A stretch of 64,000 nt of DNA, taken from positions 91,714-155,713 of the IMG/VR virus record IMGVR_UViG_3300005527_000042; one strand, given 5' to 3'. Position 1 is the stretch's first letter, and the number at the start of each line of letters is the position of its first letter. Of the stretch, positions 43,109-50,472 are shown one piece after another. The translations under genes and the position numbers were made by a program. The notes under the pieces were generated by a model, which made no database searches, was not told the origin of the DNA, and saw only the letters and a program-made list of their open reading frames with translations. Source of the DNA: a virus.

Positions 43109-43804
43109 ATGAAAATAGATGCACTTTTTATTTCAGATGTTCACCTTGGTACTAAGGGTAGTAATTCTGAAATGGTGCTTGAAGTCCTAAAAAAATATGA
43201 ACCAACTTATTTGTTTTTAGTTGGTGATATCATAGATGGTTGGATGTTACAGAGGAAGTTCAGATGGAAACAAAACGACACCAATGTGATAAGAAAAATA
43301 TTATCACATTCCAAAAGAGGTACTCAAGTAATTTATGTTACTGGTAATCATGATGAATTTTTAAGACAATATACGGACTTATCTTTTGGTAACATTGAAA
43401 TTTGTAATGAATACAAATATGGTAATGTATTTATTACCCATGGAGACCTTTATGATGGTGTGGTTAAGTTAAAATGGTTAGGTATTTTAGGTTCCATTGG
43501 TTACGATATTGCGATTTCTATAGATAGGACTCTAAAAAAATTTGGACATAAGAGGTCCCTTTCTAAATTTTTAAAGGACAGTGTTAAAGAGGCTGTTAAA
43601 TTTATTACGAGTTTTGAGGTAGAACTGGTTAGACAGGCAAAAAAAAGAGAGTGTGACACTGTGATATGTGGTCACATACACAATCCTGAAGATAAAATTA
43701 TTGAGGGTGTGAGGTATTTAAATTGTGGGGATTGGATAGAAAACAATACTTACATAATACATCATAACGGGGATTTTAAACTTCAGAGATATGCCACTTT
43801 ATAA
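43109..43804 (+). CDS. LpxH-like metallophosphoesterase
   Basis: A 231-residue protein. ALFISDVHLGTKGSNSE, LFLVGDIIDGWMLQRKFRWK, YVTGNHDEFLRQYTDL, VFITHGDLYDG and TVICGHIHNPED follow the UDP-2,3-diacylglucosamine pyrophosphatase-type pattern, including the basic RKFRWK insertion that differs from generic calcineurin-like enzymes. It may act on lipid A precursors or polar lipids. Overlaps the next glycosyltransferase gene by 14 bp. Confidence 0.85.
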   Translation: MKIDALFISDVHLGTKGSNSEMVLEVLKKYEPTYLFLVGDIIDGWMLQRKFRWKQNDTNVIRKILSHSKRGTQVIYVTGNHDEFLRQYTDLSFGNIEICNEYKYGNVFITHGDLYDGVVKLKWLGILGSIGYDIAISIDRTLKKFGHKRSLSKFLKDSVKEAVKFITSFEVELVRQAKKRECDTVICGHIHNPEDKIIEGVRYLNCGDWIENNTYIIHHNGDFKLQRYATL

Positions 43805-44528
43805 ACCAACAAAAATAAAAAACAAACTAACCATTGTAATTCCATGTTACAATGAAGACAAGTATATTAAGAAGACTCTCGACTCAATACACAAACAAGT
43901 TTTAATTGATGGTACAAGAGTAATCATTGCTGATAACCATTCAACAGACCGAACAAGGGCGATTATCAATAATATGTCTATGATGTACTCTGATAGACTT
44001 AAGATAGAAATGATTGACGGTGGTAAAGTTGGTGAAGCAAGAAATTTAGGGAGTGATTTGGTTAATACTGAATATGTTTTATTTGTGGATGCTGACATCC
44101 AATTCTTCAATTCAATTACAATTCACGACTGTATTGAGGAAATGATTTTGGAAGATTTGGATTTGATGACATGTAAAATAAAATCAACATCTAAAAATTG
44201 GAAGTCCAAATTGGTATTCGTTTGTTTTAATTCCGTTAATAATATTATTAGTAAATTCAGTCCATTCGCTGTTGGTACCTTTTTCTTGACAAAAACTGAT
44301 AAATTTAGAGAATTAGGTAAATTTAATGAGGAATACCAACACAGTGAAGACTATGGTTTAAGTAGGAAATACAATTCAAAAAAGTTTAAAATATCCGAAC
44401 ATTACGTTGGTCAAGATGACCGTAGATTCAAGAAAATGGGGTATTTGGGAATGATTAAACTAATCATTAAGTCCTTTTTGAATAGGGAAAACGAAGAATA
44501 TTTCAAAAAAGATATTGGTTATTGGTGA
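43791..44528 (+). CDS. GT2 glycosyltransferase
   Basis: A 245-residue protein. LTIVIPCYNEDKYIKKTLDS, ADNHSTDRTRA, GGKVGEARNLG and YVLFVDADIQF are the GT2 signatures (DADxxF metal site), with HSEDYGLSRKY as the acceptor-side acidic motif and a basic C-terminus (MIKLIIKSFLNRENEE). Paired with the LpxH-like enzyme, it probably glycosylates an envelope lipid. Confidence 0.88.
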   Translation: MPLYKPTKIKNKLTIVIPCYNEDKYIKKTLDSIHKQVLIDGTRVIIADNHSTDRTRAIINNMSMMYSDRLKIEMIDGGKVGEARNLGSDLVNTEYVLFVDADIQFFNSITIHDCIEEMILEDLDLMTCKIKSTSKNWKSKLVFVCFNSVNNIISKFSPFAVGTFFLTKTDKFRELGKFNEEYQHSEDYGLSRKYNSKKFKISEHYVGQDDRRFKKMGYLGMIKLIIKSFLNRENEEYFKKDIGYW

Positions 44529-44576
44529 TTTCAAAAAAAATTTTGAAATTTAAAATATTCTTCTTAATATTGACTC

Positions 44577-44648
44577 ATGATTGTACTTTTATTATTTATC
44601 ATTTGCATACTTTTGTATGCAATCAATGAAAACATCCGAAAAAAATAA
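44577..44648 (+). CDS. Candidate 23-residue membrane peptide
   Basis: MIVLLLFIICILLYAINENI and three more residues. Preceded by a TAATATTG element. Short, but the apolar composition and start position fit other micro-membrane genes here. Confidence 0.3.
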   Translation: MIVLLLFIICILLYAINENIRKK

Positions 44649-44654
44649 ATCACT

Positions 44655-44963
44655 ATGCTTCACACCAACATTGAGGTATACGAGTATTTACAACCACACT
44701 ACAAGTGGAATTTAGTATCTATTGCATTCTGTGATAGAATGTTGATGGTGTTGATTTCAAAAGGTTGTAGTGATAAGGAGATATTAGATTTAAAAAAATA
44801 CCTAAACAAAAATCAGTTCTATGAATATGAAGAAACTAATCTATACTACCGTTTAAAAAGTAGGTCGGGTGAATTTGTAGAACCTCCAATATTTGACAGG
44901 GAGAATGGTGAAGTTAGGGTTGAGATGGCGAAAAGATTTATCGGTAGAACACAACAATTTTAA
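44655..44963 (+). CDS. Hypothetical protein
   Basis: A 102-residue protein starting MLHTNIEVYEYLQPHYKWNL. Mixed alpha/beta pattern with DKEILDLKKYLNKNQF. Not recognised. Confidence 0.55.
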   Translation: MLHTNIEVYEYLQPHYKWNLVSIAFCDRMLMVLISKGCSDKEILDLKKYLNKNQFYEYEETNLYYRLKSRSGEFVEPPIFDRENGEVRVEMAKRFIGRTQQF

Positions 44964-44975
44964 TATTATCTTTGT

Positions 44976-45272
44976 ATGGTGGTACACAAAAAAGTCAAAG
45001 AAGCATACCAAGAATATATCAAGTGGTATGATAACTTAGGTATAAATAGGGAATACCTGAGAGAAGTAAAAATCAAGAGTCTTACTGAATTTGCACAAAG
45101 GATAATCAATGATTATGAACTTTGGTATATGTTCGGTGAGGATTGTACCTTACCACTGTCACTTTTGGAAAGACAAGAAATATTCAAGGAAAGACATCCA
45201 AGTTCATGGGATATTTTATCTCATAAACATTATGATGATTTTTTAATACCAACAGTAAAATTAATAAGATAA
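44976..45272 (+). CDS. Hypothetical protein
   Basis: A 98-residue, largely helical basic protein starting MVVHKKVKEAYQEYIKWYDN. A perfect TATCTTTG lies 1 bp before its ATG (44,967-44,974), which is too close for a normal promoter. Unknown function. Confidence 0.55.
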   Translation: MVVHKKVKEAYQEYIKWYDNLGINREYLREVKIKSLTEFAQRIINDYELWYMFGEDCTLPLSLLERQEIFKERHPSSWDILSHKHYDDFLIPTVKLIR

Positions 45273-45274
45273 AC

Positions 45275-45859
45275 ATGAAGTATACGCTAAAAACTTATGG
45301 ATGGAGCGCCGAGTTTATCGGTAAAAAACTCACTGACGAACAGGTTGAACAAATTGAACTCTTAAAAGAAGAAAAAGAGTACGATGAACTTTGGGAAACT
45401 AGATTTGACTTGGAAAGTTTAGATATTGACATTTACGATGGTGACATCTTTCACGTAAACAAAGCATTGGATAACCAAACAATGACCTTTGAACTTGAAG
45501 ATGAAAATGGTAACAACGTACTATCTTTTGGTATTGAAGATATTCAAACAATCTCTTCAGTGAATGAGGATTGGGATGATTATATTTCACACCGAGCATT
45601 CCCAATGGAAAAGGGTGAAAATATCTATGTGAGTGTTGACGAAAACAAAGGTGGTATTTGGGAATATGAAATTGAATCTGAAACGGTTCCAACCATTGAA
45701 GATTTTACCTACTGTCACGGTTCTGTCGACTTTCCTGATGGGGACTGGGATTACATCGATAGAATATTTTTTAAGGGTGAATCCATGGAACCCTCTGATT
45801 TTTTGGACAACTGGGGTAAATCCTCTCAGGTAGACATTTTTAAATTTGAAGAAAACTAG
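45275..45859 (+). CDS. Acidic hypothetical protein
   Basis: A 194-residue acidic protein starting MKYTLKTYGWSAEFIGKKLT, with alternating strands (MTFELEDENGNNVLSFGIED, ENIYVSVDENKGG). Starts 2 bp after the previous stop. Not recognised. Confidence 0.6.
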   Translation: MKYTLKTYGWSAEFIGKKLTDEQVEQIELLKEEKEYDELWETRFDLESLDIDIYDGDIFHVNKALDNQTMTFELEDENGNNVLSFGIEDIQTISSVNEDWDDYISHRAFPMEKGENIYVSVDENKGGIWEYEIESETVPTIEDFTYCHGSVDFPDGDWDYIDRIFFKGESMEPSDFLDNWGKSSQVDIFKFEEN

Positions 45860-46034
45860 TTCACCTTGTAAGGAATGTCCATGGGTTGTCAGAAATAATA
45901 ATAATGACACCATCATCCATTTTTCTAAACGAATGGGTAAATCACACGCTTGTCATATGGTTCAAAAAAACATATGGGACGTTTCCAAAGACAATATTTG
46001 TGAAGGTAGTAAAAGACACTTCAAAAAAAATTAA
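45846..46034 (+). CDS. Small cysteine protein, DUF6283-like
   Basis: A 62-residue protein using a TTG start that overlaps the upstream gene by 14 bp. SPCKECPWVVRNNNND, MGKSHACHMV and DNICEGSK resemble DUF6283-type proteins (CxxCPW followed by a later Cys pair), probably a metal site. Confidence 0.55.
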   Translation: MKKTSSPCKECPWVVRNNNNDTIIHFSKRMGKSHACHMVQKNIWDVSKDNICEGSKRHFKKN

Positions 46035-46040
46035 AATATT

Positions 46041-46071
46041 TTTGCATATTAAAAAATATACATTATATTTG
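46041..46071 (+). promoter_or_regulatory. Bacteroidota-type promoter
   Basis: TTTGC at 46,041-46,045, 18-bp spacer, TATATTTG at 46,064-46,071; drives the 35-residue gene at 46,086 and probably the structured RNA behind it. Confidence 0.72.
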
Positions 46072-46085
46072 TATCAAAATTAATT

Positions 46086-46193
46086 ATGACAGTTATTTTA
46101 GTATACATAGGATTCTCTCTTTGGTTTCTCGCTGGTTACAAAGTAGGGGAATATAGAACAAGAAAAGAATATCTAAAGAAACGTTCCGATTAA
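46086..46193 (+). CDS. 35-residue membrane protein
   Basis: MTVILVYIGFSLWFLAGYKV followed by a basic tail. Its stop immediately precedes the structured RNA candidate, so the two share a transcript. Unknown function. Confidence 0.5.
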   Translation: MTVILVYIGFSLWFLAGYKVGEYRTRKEYLKKRSD

Positions 46194-46400
46194 TCATCGG
46201 ATAGTGTGCCTCACATGATGAGAAACGGTGTGATAACCGTAGAGGACTGATAATAAGACAACGTCTTATTCGGACTGACTATCCGCGGGGAATACCAAAA
46301 GGGTGATAAAGAACAACGTGCCCCTGTAAGTCTATTCCTAACCCGGCAACGGGGACAACCATAACACCTGAAAGTTGGATAAATTAGGGTGTTTTTTTTT
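46194..46400 (+). ncRNA. GC-rich structured RNA candidate
   Basis: About 200 nt between two tiny genes, noticeably richer in GC than its surroundings. Helices visible by eye: an 8-bp closing stem CGGATAGT (46,198-46,205) with ACTATCCG (46,278-46,285); inside it CCTC/GAGG enclosing ACGGT/ACCGT, and AATAAGAC/GTCTTATT with a 3-nt loop; then GGAATA (46,289-46,294) with TATTCC (46,333-46,338), a CCCG-GCAA-CGGG hairpin (46,342-46,353) with a GNRA loop, and a terminator stem. No long ORF and no tRNA, RNase P, tmRNA or hammerhead signature. Probably a trans-acting or cis-regulatory phage RNA. Confidence 0.65.
46363..46400 (+). terminator. Terminator of the structured RNA
   Basis: AACACC (46,363-46,368) pairs with GGTGTT (46,388-46,393) across a 19-nt loop, followed by a run of T to 46,400. 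Confidence 0.75.
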
Positions 46401-46408
46401 GTGATTTT

Positions 46409-46439
46409 TTTGGATTTCACAAAAAAATTTTTATATTTG
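46409..46439 (+). promoter_or_regulatory. Bacteroidota-type promoter
   Basis: TTTGG at 46,409-46,413, 18-bp spacer, TATATTTG at 46,432-46,439; the first ATG (46,447) is followed at once by TGA, so the gene starts at 46,455. Confidence 0.85.
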
Positions 46440-46454
46440 AAGAAAAATGTGATT

Positions 46455-46541
46455 ATGGAAAGATATCCCTTTTGGTTGAACAACTTGGTGTACTTCTTAG
46501 CAGGTATAGGATTTGGATTTTTAATCTTTATGTATCTATGA
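46455..46541 (+). CDS. 28-residue membrane protein
   Basis: MERYPFWLNNLVYFLAGIGF then GFLIFMYL: a single membrane segment. Stop overlaps the next ATG (ATGA), and a strong promoter lies upstream, which supports it despite the size. Confidence 0.45.
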   Translation: MERYPFWLNNLVYFLAGIGFGFLIFMYL

Positions 46542-46738
46542 ACACATTTTATATAGGTCAACGGGTTTTATACAAACAAATGGACTGTGTTGTGACTAAT
46601 GCATCCATTGCTCGTGGAAAAAAGTATGAAGTTTCTCCTGTTGGTCGTAATCAATACTTCATCGTGGGGTATTGGGAGATTGAAACACCTAAAACTACAT
46701 ACAATGGACAACCAAGGAAAGAGGAAGGAACAAATTGA
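46538..46738 (+). CDS. Hypothetical protein
   Basis: A 66-residue beta-rich protein starting MNTFYIGQRVLYKQMDCVVT. The frame extends upstream to a TTG, but that part overlaps the membrane peptide, so I use the ATG at 46,538. GQRVLYKQMDCVVTNASIAR resembles small SH3-like phage proteins. Confidence 0.55.
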   Translation: MNTFYIGQRVLYKQMDCVVTNASIARGKKYEVSPVGRNQYFIVGYWEIETPKTTYNGQPRKEEGTN

Positions 46739-46817
46739 ATTTAGTGAAAAAATGGCTTTTTGGTCATTAATTGGTATTATCGTAATTATTGTGACTTTGA
46801 TAATACTTAATAGGTGA
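46704..46817 (+). CDS. 37-residue membrane protein
   Basis: Charged start (MDNQGKRKEQIEFSEKMAFW) followed by a membrane segment (LIGIIVIIVTLIIL). Overlaps the previous gene by 35 bp. Unknown function. Confidence 0.45.
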   Translation: MDNQGKRKEQIEFSEKMAFWSLIGIIVIIVTLIILNR

Positions 46818-46831
46818 AGGAAAACCAAACT

Positions 46832-47092
46832 ATGAGAATATACAAATCAAACAACTTAGAGAAAGAAACTATGTGCACTGGTACAATTTACAAATTTAAA
46901 GACCGATGGTTCTTTAGATACATCTTAATGTTCGACGATGAATATACAGAAATACCTGTTAATGAGGAATCAATTCCAAAATCTAAATGGATGTCGGAAT
47001 TTTACTCTTCAGGTGTAAGAGTAAACGCTCAAATTGTTACAAAACAAAGAGAGGATGGTAGTATGTTTGACGAAGCAATTCTTGCAGAATAA
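46832..47092 (+). CDS. Hypothetical protein
   Basis: An 86-residue protein from the ATG at 46,832 (a GTG at 46,814 is an alternative). MRIYKSNNLEKETMCTGTIY, then DRWFFRYILMFDDEYTEIP. Beta-rich; not recognised. Confidence 0.55.
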   Translation: MRIYKSNNLEKETMCTGTIYKFKDRWFFRYILMFDDEYTEIPVNEESIPKSKWMSEFYSSGVRVNAQIVTKQREDGSMFDEAILAE

Positions 47093-47107
47093 AACTAATT
47101 TAATTAT

Positions 47108-47377
47108 ATGAAAACATTTAACGATTTAGAATTCGAACAAATCGATGAATCCCCATTTATGGTTGGTAAAAAGGTACGTACACAATTTGATAATGGATAC
47201 GGGGTATCTGTCGTTTCTCACACATACTCCTACGGTGGTAAGGATGGTTTGTATGAACTTGCGGTCTTAGATAAAAATGGTGACCTCACCTACGAAACAC
47301 CAATAACCAGCGATGTCCTTGGTTATTTAGAACCTGAACAAGTTACAGAGATTATGAAAAAAGTACAGTCTCTGTAA
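47108..47377 (+). CDS. Hypothetical protein
   Basis: An 89-residue protein starting MKTFNDLEFEQIDESPFMVG. GYGVSVVSHTYSYGGKDGLY followed by ELAVLDKNGDLTYETPI gives a small beta fold common in large phages. Overlaps the next gene by 1 bp. Confidence 0.6.
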   Translation: MKTFNDLEFEQIDESPFMVGKKVRTQFDNGYGVSVVSHTYSYGGKDGLYELAVLDKNGDLTYETPITSDVLGYLEPEQVTEIMKKVQSL

Positions 47378-48024
47378 TGATAGATAATATAGAATTAGTT
47401 AAGTCATTACTCAACTTCGAAAACGAGGGTGACTTCTATATGCTCTACATTTTCAAACGAAAGAAAGACCAACCCGAAGGGGAGAGAGATAATCACCAAT
47501 CGGTGAGAACAATTAAGACTTACTGTATTGAAAGTATCGAACATCTTGAACGTAGGTACGATGAGATTAAACAACTGTGTGAGATGTTTAAGGCGAGGGC
47601 ATACATCCACGTTCAAAAACAAAATCACTTTGATGTTTCATTGAATATGATGGTTGACCTCGCTCAACGTATTCAGAATGGACAACATAATCAGAAAGGA
47701 TTATTTGATAGCGTTGTTGGTCAGTTAAAGACACAGGAGAAACGTTGGATAGTGGATGTTGATGATGTAAAAGAGATGAGTCCAATGATGGTTGCATTTA
47801 TTGAATATGAATGTAAACCATTTACTGAAGTTGAATTTGATGAAGCCGGTGTTCCAATTGGTTACAAGGTGGGACCAAAGGTTGAGGCTGTAATCCCAAC
47901 AAAGAACGGACACCACTTAATTACCAAAAAATTTGATGTGATGAAGTTTAAGGAGAGATACCCTGAATTAGATATTCAAAAGAAAAACCCCACACTACTT
48001 TATTTACCAAATTCATTAGATTAA
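47377..48024 (+). CDS. Conserved phage protein, function unknown
   Basis: A 215-residue protein. KEMSPMMVAFIEYECKPF and the preceding KRWIVDVDDV (acidic strand) and IPTKNGHHLITKKFDVM (His-containing turn) occur in this order. The D-V-D and G-H-H spacing loosely recalls primase-type folds, but the similarity is too weak to name a function. Abuts the zinc-finger gene. Confidence 0.55.
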   Translation: MIDNIELVKSLLNFENEGDFYMLYIFKRKKDQPEGERDNHQSVRTIKTYCIESIEHLERRYDEIKQLCEMFKARAYIHVQKQNHFDVSLNMMVDLAQRIQNGQHNQKGLFDSVVGQLKTQEKRWIVDVDDVKEMSPMMVAFIEYECKPFTEVEFDEAGVPIGYKVGPKVEAVIPTKNGHHLITKKFDVMKFKERYPELDIQKKNPTLLYLPNSLD

Positions 48025-48025
48025 T

Positions 48026-48721
48026 ATGATAAAAGAAAATCCAAATTACGTAAGGTTCGTAGAATCTTGGTCGTCAAAAGATGATTGGAGAGACCCAATC
48101 ATGAAACCTGTTTGTTATGAAAATGGGTGGGTAGTTTCAACCAACTCATACAAAGCGTTGTGGTTTCATGATGTCGACTACATTAATAATGAAAACATAC
48201 ATGACCACAGCAAAGGTAATGGTGTCAACGCCCAACCTGTCATGTTTGAGTTTCGTAAATTTTATGAAGGTGATTCAAAACCATTCGGGAGAATTAAAGT
48301 ATCTGACCTTGAAAAAGTTTATGAAGACATCAAGATGATTCCTGAGTTTGACAAAAAATATAAGGAATGTTATCAATGTGATGGACACGGGACTGTTGAG
48401 TGTAATTGTTGTGGACACGAAACCGAATGTGATGACTGTGATGGGGAAGGTAAGGTAGAATGTGGTGAAGAAGAAAATGGTGAGTACACTTATCCCAATA
48501 AACACTTCATTGTTGTTCACGGTGTTCATTTGTCATTATATGAGATGAGAGAACTCATCGATAATGTCAAGTTTATTGGTGTGGATGAATTGGAAGTTTA
48601 TCCAACCGATAGTGATATTAAATCGTTATTTGGTATTCCAAATGAAAAAATGTATATTTTGATTATGGGTAATATGACTAACGATGTCGAAAAAACCTAC
48701 AAAGTAAGAGTTAATTGTTAA
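48026..48721 (+). CDS. DnaJ-type zinc-finger protein
   Basis: A 231-residue protein. Residues about 110-150 read CYQCDGHGTVECNCCGHETE then CDDCDGEGKVECGEE: CxxCxGxG-like repeats as in the DnaJ cysteine-rich domain, binding two zinc ions. The flanking regions (WVVSTNSYKALWFHDVDY; HGVHLSLYEMRELIDNV) are not DnaJ-like and no J domain is present. May bind unfolded protein or RNA. Confidence 0.72.
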   Translation: MIKENPNYVRFVESWSSKDDWRDPIMKPVCYENGWVVSTNSYKALWFHDVDYINNENIHDHSKGNGVNAQPVMFEFRKFYEGDSKPFGRIKVSDLEKVYEDIKMIPEFDKKYKECYQCDGHGTVECNCCGHETECDDCDGEGKVECGEEENGEYTYPNKHFIVVHGVHLSLYEMRELIDNVKFIGVDELEVYPTDSDIKSLFGIPNEKMYILIMGNMTNDVEKTYKVRVNC

Positions 48722-48725
48722 TATT

Positions 48726-48833
48726 ATGGAAAATTTACATCCAGTAGCACAAGTAGTTGGAATAATCGTAATCGGTTTATGCGTTTGTATTGCGTTGTTA
48801 TCACTATTCACAACTTATTTTGATAAAGAATAA
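48726..48833 (+). CDS. 35-residue membrane protein
   Basis: MENLHPVAQVVGIIVIGLCV followed by CIALLSLFTTYFDKE. One membrane segment. Lies directly before the ABC membrane-domain gene. Confidence 0.5.
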   Translation: MENLHPVAQVVGIIVIGLCVCIALLSLFTTYFDKE

Positions 48834-48851
48834 AATAAATCTCATTTCACT

Positions 48852-49499
48852 TTGCGGTACGTTTATAAAATTATTGAAAAATATAAGAGGTCATTATTAT
48901 TAATATACTTCTACATCTTTATTGCACAAATCATTTTCTTGGTTGAACCCTATGTGTTGGGTAAATCAATAGATGGTTTATTGAATAAGGAGTATTATTG
49001 GATTGGGGTTTTTCTTTTAATAGAATCTCTCTCCAATTTTTTCATTTATAAACGTATGGTATTTGACACCAAGATTTACACATCTATCTACAATGATATT
49101 GTGTTTAACTATTTGGATAGTTCAGAGGATTCGGATGTCTCAACGAGGTTGGGTAGAACGGATTTAGCACATAGTATTGTGGATTTCTTGGAACACCACA
49201 TACACTATTATATAATGTCAATACTTTCCATAATTGGAACATTGTTTTTTATATTCATGTCCCACGTGGTTACTGGTTTTATTGTATTGTTATGTGCTCC
49301 GTTCATTTGTTTTATTGTATGGAAGTTCTACGGTAAGATTGCTCAGTCCACAAAAATTAGTCACAACCAACACGAAAAGAAAATGGATGTGCTCAACACA
49401 AACGATAGAGGATTGATTCATTCTTTAAAAGGAGAAGAAGGATTTGGATTTCAGCATCCACCCTACAAGGAAAGAATTGGACTTCACTCAATATGGTAA
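48852..49499 (+). CDS. ABC transporter membrane domain, first part
   Basis: A 215-residue product from a TTG start (no ATG available in frame). IAQIIFLVEPYVLGKSIDGL and VSTRLGRTDLAHSIVDFLEH match the first four membrane helices of ABC exporters. After residue 193 the frame diverges into an unrelated tail. At 49,424-49,430 a T TTA AAA heptamer in register would allow a -1 shift into the next ORF, restoring helices 5-6. No ATP-binding domain is encoded nearby. Confidence 0.7.
   Translation: MRYVYKIIEKYKRSLLLIYFYIFIAQIIFLVEPYVLGKSIDGLLNKEYYWIGVFLLIESLSNFFIYKRMVFDTKIYTSIYNDIVFNYLDSSEDSDVSTRLGRTDLAHSIVDFLEHHIHYYIMSILSIIGTLFFIFMSHVVTGFIVLLCAPFICFIVWKFYGKIAQSTKISHNQHEKKMDVLNTNDRGLIHSLKGEEGFGFQHPPYKERIGLHSIW
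49424..49430 (+). other. Candidate -1 frameshift site
   Basis: T TTA AAA in the zero frame (codons 191-193 of the ABC membrane-domain gene), followed by a purine-rich stretch. A -1 slip joins 193 residues to 86 residues of the following frame, giving 279 residues. Confidence 0.5.
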
Positions 49500-49690
49500 A
49501 GACCATCTTCTTGGTTTTATCATTAATCATTTTCACTCACGAAAATGTGAAACTAACACAAGGTGAAGCCATTGCAATGTATTCTTATATAAATCAATTT
49601 TTGGTTTCCCTCTTATCCATCCCTGTGGGTATGGAAATGTTTACAAGAATGACCGATATAATAAAAAGATTAAAAAATACAAATGAGTAA
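49430..49690 (+). CDS. ABC transporter membrane domain, second part (-1 frame)
   Basis: The -1 frame is open from 49,430. From the Met at 49,493 it reads MVKTIFLVLSLIIF and then LTQGEAIAMYSYINQFLVSL and SIPVGMEMFTRM, the last two helices of an ABC exporter membrane domain. It has no start of its own that would give a sensible protein, so it is either made by frameshifting or is the 3' part of a frame-shifted gene. Ends 8 bp into the next gene. Confidence 0.65.
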   Translation, partial: RRRRIWISASTLQGKNWTSLNMVKTIFLVLSLIIFTHENVKLTQGEAIAMYSYINQFLVSLLSIPVGMEMFTRMTDIIKRLKNTNE

Positions 49691-49871
49691 CGAAAAACTA
49701 ACACCGGTAAATTGGTTAATCACCAAACTTCAATTGGATACGAGGTATAGTGGAATTTATGACGATATACTAAACGAAGCAAGAAAAATGGAAGATGACC
49801 ATTATGAAAAACTGAAAGATTTTGATAATTGGAAAGATTGGAAAAACGGTATAGAAACTAAATCAGAGTAA
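49683..49871 (+). CDS. Hypothetical protein
   Basis: A 62-residue charged helical protein starting MSNEKLTPVNWLITKLQLDT. Coupled to the ABC gene by an 8-bp overlap. Confidence 0.55.
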   Translation: MSNEKLTPVNWLITKLQLDTRYSGIYDDILNEARKMEDDHYEKLKDFDNWKDWKNGIETKSE

Positions 49872-49872
49872 T

Positions 49873-50052
49873 ATGTTTCATGATTTGATGGATGAACTTA
49901 TGGCGGGGGAATTGGGTGTTGATGTAGAAACATACATTGATGTCATTGAAGATAAGTGCACAATGGAAGAAGCCAAGTTTATTATTGATAACATCTTTCA
50001 AGAAAAAGATAAAGAGAAGGCCATAGAATTGTTTAACAGTAAATTAGAATAA
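49873..50052 (+). CDS. Acidic helical hypothetical protein
   Basis: A 59-residue ORF starting MFHDLMDELMAGELGVDVET. Helical with regular acidic spacing. Starts 1 bp after the previous stop. Confidence 0.55.
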   Translation: MFHDLMDELMAGELGVDVETYIDVIEDKCTMEEAKFIIDNIFQEKDKEKAIELFNSKLE

Positions 50053-50053
50053 T

Positions 50054-50275
50054 ATGTATAAATCATTCAAACTAACAAAGAGATATAGTATTGCGTTTAA
50101 TACTTTTCCTAAGTCGGCTAAAAGTATCGAGACCAAAATACCGGCATATCACACGGGGATTTGTAAATCAACCGATGAGATAAATGAATTTGATACATAC
50201 TTTTTTGTTTTGGGTACTTTTAGAATAATGTGGTATGTTGAACACAAACACAAGTGTGGTGTAACCAATGGATAA
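50054..50275 (+). CDS. Hypothetical protein
   Basis: A 73-residue protein starting MYKSFKLTKRYSIAFNTFPK; basic first half, HKHKCG near the end. Not recognised. Confidence 0.5.
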   Translation: MYKSFKLTKRYSIAFNTFPKSAKSIETKIPAYHTGICKSTDEINEFDTYFFVLGTFRIMWYVEHKHKCGVTNG

Positions 50276-50283
50276 AAATCAAT

Positions 50284-50472
50284 ATGGAAAAGATTATTAC
50301 ATTCGGTTGTCAGAAAAATGTTTTTGTATATAAGGAAGGTTGTGGGTTATTACCAAATCCTCCTTACAGAAAACACGAAACGGTGGAAATGGCAATCCAA
50401 CATTTAAAAGAAAAAGGAATACAGGAACCAAAAGTAATAGAACATGACACAAAAAGAACAAGCATTAAATGA
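50284..50472 (+). CDS. Hypothetical protein
   Basis: A 62-residue protein from the ATG at 50,284. MEKIITFGCQKNVFVYKEGC; the Met 10 residues upstream lies inside the previous gene. Overlaps the next gene. Confidence 0.5.
   Translation: MEKIITFGCQKNVFVYKEGCGLLPNPPYRKHETVEMAIQHLKEKGIQEPKVIEHDTKRTSIK

Noticed and set aside
44967-44974. TATCTTTG as promoter of the gene at 44,976
   Set aside because: It ends 1 bp before the ATG, so transcription would begin inside the coding region. Kept only as a note under that gene.
46194-46400. tRNA, tmRNA, RNase P or hammerhead ribozyme
   Set aside because: No acceptor/T-arm signature or CCA end, no tmRNA or RNase P conserved blocks, and the CUGAUGA...GAAA core of a hammerhead is only partly imitated by the sequence near 46,216-46,224.
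47377-48024. Archaeo-eukaryotic primase
   Set aside because: The D-V-D and G-H-H pattern is suggestive but the spacing and other motifs do not fit clearly; annotated as unknown.
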